This document shows, piece by piece, positions 5,251-10,516 of a stretch of DNA of 10,516 nt. Position numbers and translations under genes: made by a program. The notes beneath the pieces are model-generated. The model was not told where the DNA came from and made no database searches. It saw nothing but the letters and a program-made list of their open reading frames with translations. The stretch comes from JBCBSS01 sp039819065 (GTDB lineage Bacteria > Bacteroidota > Bacteroidia > Cytophagales > Cyclobacteriaceae): positions 1 to 10,516 of the forward strand of contig JBCBSS010000203.1 of NCBI GenBank assembly GCA_039819065.1, read 5' to 3'. Within the stretch, counting starts at the first letter, position 1, and each line of letters starts with the position of its first letter.

Positions 5251-7596
5251 TTAAAGTCTATAGGTCAGTTTAAAACGATAATTTCTTGGAGGTTTTGGTA
5301 TCCTGAAGTTGTCGTAGAGTTCATTATTTAAGGCATTGATCACTTCCATATTCATGCTTATAGGAAGCCCTTTGAGGTTACAGGTAAGCCCTAAATTCAC
5401 TTGATGTTGCGCATCAATCACAGAAGATGCTACGGCCGGCAGCACTTCTTCAAATAATCCAGGCTCAATCGCCCTAGGCGTGGCGAGGACAAGGTATTTC
5501 TCAGTAAAAAGATAGTTGCCATACAGGTTGAAAGTGGCGTCCCATCCAAAAGGAGCATCAAATTGCTTATTGGCGCTGAGGTTAGTGAAGAAGTATGGTA
5601 TGTTTGGCGTTCTTGAATCCTCTAATGCAACATCAGTTCCTCTGGTATCCGTTCTTCTTAAGTCTTGATAAGTGACTGCAAACCTTATGGTTGAGGTTTC
5701 ACTCAGGCTAGCCTTCAGGTTGGTTTCTATTCCTTTGGTGATTTGGGTATCACTATTCCTATTAATACTAGTGATTAAGTCTTGTGGGAAAATACGGATA
5801 AAATCCTGCGTATTTCTATAAAAGGTATTGACTTCCACCGATAGTGAATTGGTTGGGGTAAGGTTAGTAGCAAAGCCCAGGTTAATATTATCACTACGCT
5901 CAGGCTCTAGATCAGGATTTGCTTGCAAAAACAGAAAATCACCAAAATATTCCTGTGCTTCCGGTATACGCGTGGCATCTTCATACGATATACGTACATA
6001 GGAATCGTCGTCGAGCTCATATTTAAAAGATTGTCCCCACCCGAATGTGCTGCGCGAAAGCGTTGCTGTCAGATTATCAGAAGTGGTACTGGGTGCTTCC
6101 GTATCTAAGTAATAATGTTTTGCGAATGTCTGACTTCTTAACTTCCCATCTAAAAACGAAGATTCAAAACCGAAACCAGAAATTACTTTTGTGTAGCTAG
6201 CCGGCACGGTAATGGGTCGAATACCCGTGACCAGATTCACATCTCCAAAAGGGTCAGATCCTACCTGATCATAGCTGTTATAGGTTGAACTAAGTTTTAT
6301 TTTGAACTGATCAGCAAAACTGTATTCAGAGAGTATACGACCAACTTTGGTATCGATATTCAGTCGTTGATCTCTTAGTCTTACTTCCCCGGAAGCAGTC
6401 TCTATATCCGTTACACCAAACCAGTCATACAGCGATTCCGCAAGATCCTGCTCTTCAGTATCTCTCTGGCTCATGGCAGCAAACAAATCAATACTCCAGT
6501 TAGGCAGAACTCGCTTTTTATACCGAAGGCTTATGACCCTATTTTTAGACGCCCTTACTACTTCACCAAAGGCTTGATTAGGGTCAAGCCTGACACCATT
6601 TTGCACCTCTTGGTCATCCCTGGAATAGGCCACTCTGAAGTCGAGCAGGTCAGCAAATTTGGCATCCTGTATGCCCGCATTCATTTCAACAAACCTGGAT
6701 GTTATTGCATCATGAAACCTTCTCACTCTAAATGTCTCCGTGACCCCGCCAGTATTAATATCAAGGTCAAACTCATAATCATTGTCAGCATGAATATAAT
6801 AGCTGCTTACCCCTACAAAGACTTTAGAATTTGGAATGAGGTAATTGGCATTGAGATTGAGTTGATGCGTATTGAAAGAGCCTATTTCATAAGTGAAATC
6901 TAAAAATGTTCTTTCTCTTCCTTGAGTGACAATATTGACTGCCCCTCCCAGGGCATCAGCACCTAACTCAATCGGTAACACGCCCTTATAGATATCAATA
7001 TTTTCGATGATAGTTGTGGGAACCAACCCAAGCCGAAAGGCACCTCCTAAATAGTCAGTAGGAATGCCATCCCTAAAAAATCGAACGGCATTTCCCTGTA
7101 GCCCATTGATATTTATGGTAGTAGTACTGCCTACCCCTGAGGCTTGCCGAACTTTCACACCGGATGTTTGATTGATCAATTCAGAGACACTTGTAGCCTG
7201 ATTCATCAGTTTTGCCACATTGATAGACTCTACTTTAATCGGCTGTTCTGATTTAAGCTGTGCGTCCGACTTCCCCTTGACGATTACTTCGTCAAGTTCT
7301 GAGACAGCTTCTTTCATTTGGAACTTGATAGTGGCCGACCCGGCTCGGGGAACAGTAACATTTTGTATGATCGTTTCGAACCCTATGAATGAGGCTTCCA
7401 GCGTATATATACCTTCCCCCACTTCTATGGAGAATAGTCCCTTATCATTAGAGATTCCTCCAATACTGGTACCTTGAATTCGAACCGTTACTCCGGGTAA
7501 TGGTTCGTTGTGATGATCGGTTATGCGGCCCTCAATAGTACTGGCAATACTTTCCAGGCTCAAGCACATTAAGAGCAAAGAGTAGATGGTTTTCAC
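5251..7596 (-). CDS. TonB-dependent outer-membrane receptor, XusA-like
   Basis: This 781-residue outer-membrane receptor is the first gene of the operon. Residues 1-19 form a signal peptide (cleavage near SIAS). Residues 20-95 are a carboxypeptidase-regulatory-like domain (IEGRITDHHNEPLPGVTVRI, GGISNDKGLFSI). Residues 99-108 (SELDEVIVKG) are a TonB-box-like segment. The plug is about 118-225, with SGVKVRQASGVG, RFFRDGIP and IDIYKGVLPIELGADALGGAVNI. The remainder is a 22-strand-type barrel ending in YRFKLTYRL. There is a single plug and no SusD partner, so it is a small-ligand receptor rather than a glycan receptor. The lipoprotein and PepSY-TM genes that follow point to a ferric siderophore. 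The start is a GTG at 7596; an in-frame stop lies two codons upstream, and the next ATG (residue 10) would destroy the signal peptide. Substrate is inferred from context. Confidence 0.93.
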   Translation of the reverse strand: MKTIYSLLLMCLSLESIASTIEGRITDHHNEPLPGVTVRIQGTSIGGISNDKGLFSIEVGEGIYTLEASFIGFETIIQNVTVPRAGSATIKFQMKEAVSELDEVIVKGKSDAQLKSEQPIKVESINVAKLMNQATSVSELINQTSGVKVRQASGVGSTTTININGLQGNAVRFFRDGIPTDYLGGAFRLGLVPTTIIENIDIYKGVLPIELGADALGGAVNIVTQGRERTFLDFTYEIGSFNTHQLNLNANYLIPNSKVFVGVSSYYIHADNDYEFDLDINTGGVTETFRVRRFHDAITSRFVEMNAGIQDAKFADLLDFRVAYSRDDQEVQNGVRLDPNQAFGEVVRASKNRVISLRYKKRVLPNWSIDLFAAMSQRDTEEQDLAESLYDWFGVTDIETASGEVRLRDQRLNIDTKVGRILSEYSFADQFKIKLSSTYNSYDQVGSDPFGDVNLVTGIRPITVPASYTKVISGFGFESSFLDGKLRSQTFAKHYYLDTEAPSTTSDNLTATLSRSTFGWGQSFKYELDDDSYVRISYEDATRIPEAQEYFGDFLFLQANPDLEPERSDNINLGFATNLTPTNSLSVEVNTFYRNTQDFIRIFPQDLITSINRNSDTQITKGIETNLKASLSETSTIRFAVTYQDLRRTDTRGTDVALEDSRTPNIPYFFTNLSANKQFDAPFGWDATFNLYGNYLFTEKYLVLATPRAIEPGLFEEVLPAVASSVIDAQHQVNLGLTCNLKGLPISMNMEVINALNNELYDNFRIPKPPRNYRFKLTYRL

Positions 7597-7623
7597 TGGT
7601 TATTTAGATTAATTCTAAAAAAA

Positions 7624-7654
7624 CAAAGGTCAAAAGATTGACGACTGCAGTCAA
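7624..7654 (-). promoter_or_regulatory. Candidate Bacteroidota-type promoter of the TonB/lipoprotein/PepSY operon
   Basis: On the minus strand, GACCTTTG at 7631-7624 matches the -7 consensus TAnnTTTG with one mismatch. A TTG at 7654-7652 serves as the -33 element, with exactly 20 bases between them. The -7 element is 27 bases upstream of the GTG start. Both spacing and position fit the known sigma factor consensus of this phylum. Confidence 0.5.
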
Positions 7655-7655
7655 T
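7637..7655. promoter_or_regulatory. Interrupted palindrome overlapping the operon promoter, candidate operator
   Basis: ATTGAC (7637-7642) and GTCAAT (7650-7655) are perfect 6-bp inverted arms in a 19-bp site, and an overlapping 10-bp palindrome GACTGCAGTC lies at 7643-7652. The site fills most of the space between the -33 and -7 elements, a classic place for a repressor. An iron-responsive regulator is plausible given the operon, but the sequence does not match a standard Fur box, so the regulator is unknown. Confidence 0.4.
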
Positions 7656-7677
7656 AGCTAGTAGAAGCTAAATTCTG

Positions 7678-7695
7678 ATCACTAGACCTAGTGAT
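7678..7695. repeat. Perfect 8-bp inverted repeat upstream of the operon promoter
   Basis: ATCACTAG (7678-7685) and CTAGTGAT (7688-7695) are perfect arms 2 bases apart, about 24 bases upstream of the candidate -33 element of the minus-strand operon. It could be a second regulator site or a short cruciform. There is no T-tract and no gene ends nearby, so it is not a terminator. Confidence 0.45.
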
Positions 7696-8088
7696 TGCAC
7701 TGATTACGCCAAGCTTACTCAAGAGCCTGGGTGAGCCTAAGCTTCCTATTGTTGTTTCGGGCAAGATTTGTACATCTAGAAGGGGTTTTTACTACTTAAA
7801 AACAGAAGAACATCCTGTGTTCTACCGGTATGACTTTTATGGTATAATGTATTGGGGATCAACAACTAGAGTGGCAAAGTTGTCAGATAGAAGCGCCTGA
7901 GAAACGGTATTTGGAGAAACAACCAGCTCAAATCACGAAGGCCAAAATAAACAGGCCGAAGTACTTATGATTTCAGAAAAGTTTGTGAGCCTGCCATAAC
8001 TCTTTCCTCATGATCTAAAGCCGAGCTAACTTATTCTTAATATAAAGGCAACAAACAGAAAACACTTTCTTTTGAACCAGGTCCTATT

Positions 8089-10398
8089 TTGCTAAAAAAT
8101 AGAACCGGTTTGCCTGATTTATATCTGATCATAGTAACCCTGCTCTTTGTTCTGGCCATCTCCGACTTGATAGTTGGCGTCAGTAACGACGCTGTCAACT
8201 TCCTTAATTCTTCTATTGGTTCGAAAGTAGCGCCCAGGCACATTATTATGATCGTGGCTAGTATTGGCATATTCGTTGGCGCTACCTTTTCGAGTGGTAT
8301 GATGGAAGTAGCCAGAAAGGGTATATTCAACCCTGATCACTTTTATTTCAGTGAGGTAATGGTCATTTTTCTGGCGGTCATGCTCACCGATATCATTCTA
8401 CTGGACTTCTTCAATACCATAGGGCTACCTACATCCACAACTGTCTCAATTGTATTTGAATTACTGGGAGCCGCGGTGATCATATCTCTGGTCAAAATAT
8501 CTGCCAATGGCCAAGGCTTAGCGGAACTCAATAATTATATCAACTCTTCCCAGGCCACATTGATCATCAGTGGCATATTCCTGTCTGTTATTTTTGCCTT
8601 TCTTACCGGAACGCTGATTCAATTCATTTCTCGCTACATTTTCTCTTTTCAATACAAGCAAAAAAAGCGCTTTATCGGTGCCTTATGGAGTGCTCTGGCG
8701 CTGTCATTATTGACCTATTTCCTGCTCTTCAAAGGTATTAAAGGGGCTTCGTTCGCCACTGAAAGTTTTGTGGCCTTGGTGAGCAACAACATGGCGCTGA
8801 TCATGTCCGTGTCTACTGTCATTTGGGCTGTTGTACTATATTTCCTCTCTAGAAAAGGAGTCAATATCTTCAGGATCATTGTGCTCTTCGGCACCTTCGC
8901 ACTGGCCATGGCTTTTGCCGGAAATGATCTGGTCAATTTCATCGGGGTAGCGATAGCAGGATTTGAGTCTTATACCGCCTGGGGACAAAGTGGGCAAGAA
9001 GCTTCTAACTATACCATGGAAGTATTGACTCAGCCAGTGCGCACCAATACCTTGTTTCTCATCGCCGCAGGAGGTATTATGATCACCACTTTGTGGTTTT
9101 CGAAAAAGGCCAGGTCGGTCACGGAAACAGAAGTCAATCTGGGCAGACAGAACGAAGGGCACGAGCGGTTCCAGCCCAATGCACTTGCTCGTGGCATTGT
9201 GAGGTACATCAGTGGTGCAGTCAACCTATTCAGGCAAGTACTACCAACAGGATGGCTAGAAAAGGCAGGTAAAAGTTTTGAGCCGCTTCCTAAAGAGGAT
9301 GAAGACAAAGATGACAAGCCTGCCTTCGATTTGATCAGAGCCTCGGTCAATCTTACCGCCGCCAGTGTATTGATCGCCTTGGCCACCTCGCTCAAATTAC
9401 CCCTTTCTACTACCTATGTCTCATTCATGGTGGCCATGGGTACTTCATTGGCGGACAGGGCATGGGGGCGCGATAGCGCAGTTTACAGAGTAGCCGGTGT
9501 GCTCAATGTCATTGGCGGATGGTTTGCCACTGCCATTATCGCATTCGTTGTATCAGGCGTTTTTGCGTTGCTCATTTACTATCTGGAATTGGCGGCCATC
9601 ACTTTGCTTATCGCAGCCGCAGTGTTCTTCATTTACAGGAGTTTCCATTACCATAAAAAGAAGGAAAAGAAAAATGAGACGCGGGTGGCTTTTGAAGGGA
9701 ATGACGAAAAGATTGCTTTCGAAAAACTGTTTTCACAGTTATCAGAACGTATTGCTAATCTGCTTTCTGATCTGATTGACATTTACGATCAGGCGCATGA
9801 AGGGCTGATCAAAGAGCAACGCAATAGCCTGACCCAAGCCTCCCGGCGTATCAAGCGCCTGGAAGAGAAAAATGACAACCTGCAATATGAGTTGTACGGT
9901 TCAGTAAGAAGAATCGATGAATCCGATTCAGAAGGTTCGCGTATGTTCCTATACGTTTTCGACCTGGAACAGGATATCATTCAATCAACCAAAGCGATTG
10001 TGGGGACTTGCCATAATCACGTCAATAATATGCTCAGTCCGCTGAAAGCGCAACAGGTCAATGACATTCAGCGAATCCAAAAGGAGGTCTCCACTTACTT
10101 GAGTAATGCCAAAGGCTATCTGGATGAGGGTAATTCGGTCACTTTCGAGAAACTTATAAACCAGAAAGAAGCAGTGCTTTTAAACTTGGAAGAAGCGCTA
10201 AAGAAGCAAGTCGAGGGCATCAAGAGTGAAACCTATGGCGCCAGAAACAGCCAATTAATCTTCAAGCTATTACTAGAATCAAAGGATATAGTAGCCGTCG
10301 CTACAAGGTTTGTCAAACTACAAAAGCGCCTCAGCCAGGCGCATGAAGAATCAAGCCAATCTTACTTGTCTTTTAGCTACGAAAAAGAAGAAGCTTGA
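8089..10398 (+). CDS. PiT-family inorganic phosphate transporter with C-terminal PhoU-like domain
   Basis: This 769-residue inner-membrane protein carries the duplicated PiT signature. The N-terminal copy has GVSNDAVNFLNS (30-41) and GLPTSTTVS (112-120); the C-terminal copy has AGNDLVNFIGVAIAG (277-291) and LKLPLSTTYVSF (435-446). There are about twelve membrane segments, with a long charged cytoplasmic loop at about 338-410 (EDEDKDDK) between the halves. After the last segment (about 499-516) and a KKKEKK stretch, residues 540-750 form a helical, soluble domain resembling PhoU/DUF47, probably regulating phosphate uptake. The total length is usual for this Bacteroidota architecture. The start is unusual: no ATG exists between the in-frame stop at 8038-8040 and the first membrane segment, so TTG at 8089 is the best start and TTG at 8110 the alternative. 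Coupling ion (proton or sodium) cannot be told. Confidence 0.9.
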   Translation: MLKNRTGLPDLYLIIVTLLFVLAISDLIVGVSNDAVNFLNSSIGSKVAPRHIIMIVASIGIFVGATFSSGMMEVARKGIFNPDHFYFSEVMVIFLAVMLTDIILLDFFNTIGLPTSTTVSIVFELLGAAVIISLVKISANGQGLAELNNYINSSQATLIISGIFLSVIFAFLTGTLIQFISRYIFSFQYKQKKRFIGALWSALALSLLTYFLLFKGIKGASFATESFVALVSNNMALIMSVSTVIWAVVLYFLSRKGVNIFRIIVLFGTFALAMAFAGNDLVNFIGVAIAGFESYTAWGQSGQEASNYTMEVLTQPVRTNTLFLIAAGGIMITTLWFSKKARSVTETEVNLGRQNEGHERFQPNALARGIVRYISGAVNLFRQVLPTGWLEKAGKSFEPLPKEDEDKDDKPAFDLIRASVNLTAASVLIALATSLKLPLSTTYVSFMVAMGTSLADRAWGRDSAVYRVAGVLNVIGGWFATAIIAFVVSGVFALLIYYLELAAITLLIAAAVFFIYRSFHYHKKKEKKNETRVAFEGNDEKIAFEKLFSQLSERIANLLSDLIDIYDQAHEGLIKEQRNSLTQASRRIKRLEEKNDNLQYELYGSVRRIDESDSEGSRMFLYVFDLEQDIIQSTKAIVGTCHNHVNNMLSPLKAQQVNDIQRIQKEVSTYLSNAKGYLDEGNSVTFEKLINQKEAVLLNLEEALKKQVEGIKSETYGARNSQLIFKLLLESKDIVAVATRFVKLQKRLSQAHEESSQSYLSFSYEKEEA

Positions 10399-10402
10399 GG
10401 GT

Positions 10403-10430
10403 TAAACGATACACGATAGTGTAAACGATA
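10403..10430. repeat. Short direct repeat and hairpin after the phosphate transporter
   Basis: TAAACGATA occurs at 10403-10411 and again at 10422-10430. Between and within the copies, TACAC (10410-10414) pairs with GTGTA (10419-10423) around GATA. A TTTT run follows at 10433-10436. This could be a weak terminator of the transporter or a degenerate intergenic repeat. Confidence 0.35.
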
Positions 10431-10488
10431 GGTTTTATTATTAGGCAATAATTCTTCAAACAAAAGGGAACACATACGTATTATTCAC

Positions 10489-10496
10489 TAAGTTTG
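10489..10496 (+). promoter_or_regulatory. Lone TAnnTTTG element near the window end
   Basis: TAAGTTTG at 10489-10496 is an exact match to the Bacteroidota -7 consensus and could start a transcript for a gene beyond the window. No TTG is present at the expected -33 distance, so the evidence is weak. Confidence 0.25.
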
Positions 10497-10516
10497 TAGA
10501 CTACATCAAAAAACAA

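Larger units (their letters stand above)
7597..8088. other. 492-bp divergent intergenic region with no firm gene
   Basis: This region separates the minus-strand TonB receptor from the plus-strand phosphate transporter. The part near the receptor holds the promoter and two palindromes described separately. The centre holds a plus-strand open frame from a GTG at 7691 to a TGA at 7898-7900 (69 codons). It contains fairly hydrophobic, protein-like text such as LPIVVSGKI and FYRYDFYGIMYWG, but I recognise no family, and it may be a gene remnant. Within it, AAGCTTACTCA (7711-7721) and TGAGCCTAAGCTT (7732-7744) can form a hairpin with a 2-base bulge. Positions 7901-8088 show nothing I can name. A convincing promoter for the transporter was not found. 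Confidence 0.5.

Noticed and set aside
6574..6903. Plus-strand frame of 109 codons
   Set aside because: It lies wholly opposite the TonB receptor barrel and has no signal, motif or promoter.
7843..7848. Perfect TATAAT resembling a sigma-70 -10 box
   Set aside because: Bacteroidota promoters use TAnnTTTG rather than TATAAT, there is no matching -35, and it is about 240 bp from the next start codon.
8836..9395. Two long minus-strand frames
   Set aside because: Both are antisense to the PiT transporter, whose signature motifs run through the region.
1..10516. CRISPR array, tRNA, rRNA or complete insertion sequence
   Set aside because: I saw no regularly spaced repeats, no cloverleaf or rRNA-like sequence, and no transposase or recombinase frame on either strand.

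Overview
The window looks like chromosomal DNA from a free-living member of the Bacteroidota, most likely a Cytophagales-type bacterium. I infer this from the TonB receptor with an N-terminal carboxypeptidase-regulatory-like domain, the DUF4374-type lipoprotein, the class III-like PPK2, the PiT transporter fused to a PhoU-like tail, the lack of Shine-Dalgarno sequences, and a promoter close to the Bacteroidota TTG/TAnnTTTG type. There are no rRNA or tRNA genes, no CRISPR array and no complete mobile element.

Layout. Positions 1-576 hold a broken P-loop NTPase gene. Its N-terminal half is on the minus strand, and its continuation lies in the opposite orientation at the window edge, with a perfect 35-bp inverted repeat (1-35 / 167-201) at the junction. 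Positions 680-2600 are three plus-strand genes: a DUF1801 protein, a polyphosphate kinase 2 and a small FHA-domain membrane protein. Positions 2737-7596 are a tight three-gene minus-strand operon: TonB-dependent receptor, then DUF4374-like surface lipoprotein, then PepSY-TM inner-membrane protein. Gaps between its genes are 6 and 3 bases. This is the architecture of the Bacteroides xenosiderophore system XusABC, so the operon probably imports a ferric siderophore and releases its iron by reduction. A 492-bp intergenic region (7597-8088) carries the operon promoter with a palindrome between its elements, plus other short inverted repeats and an unexplained 69-codon open frame. Positions 8089-10398 encode a PiT phosphate transporter with a PhoU-like C-terminal domain.

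Two functional themes stand out. One is iron acquisition (the Xus-like operon). The other is phosphate and polyphosphate handling (PPK2 and PiT-PhoU), although those two genes are not in one operon.

The observations most worth checking are the fold-back at 1-201, which is either an assembly or amplification chimera or a real invertible segment; the candidate operator inside the Xus-like promoter; and the odd content of the 7597-8088 intergenic region. I found no clear new multi-gene system. The nearest candidate is the partial NTPase, which belongs to a poorly characterised KAP-like family and is cut off by the window edge.
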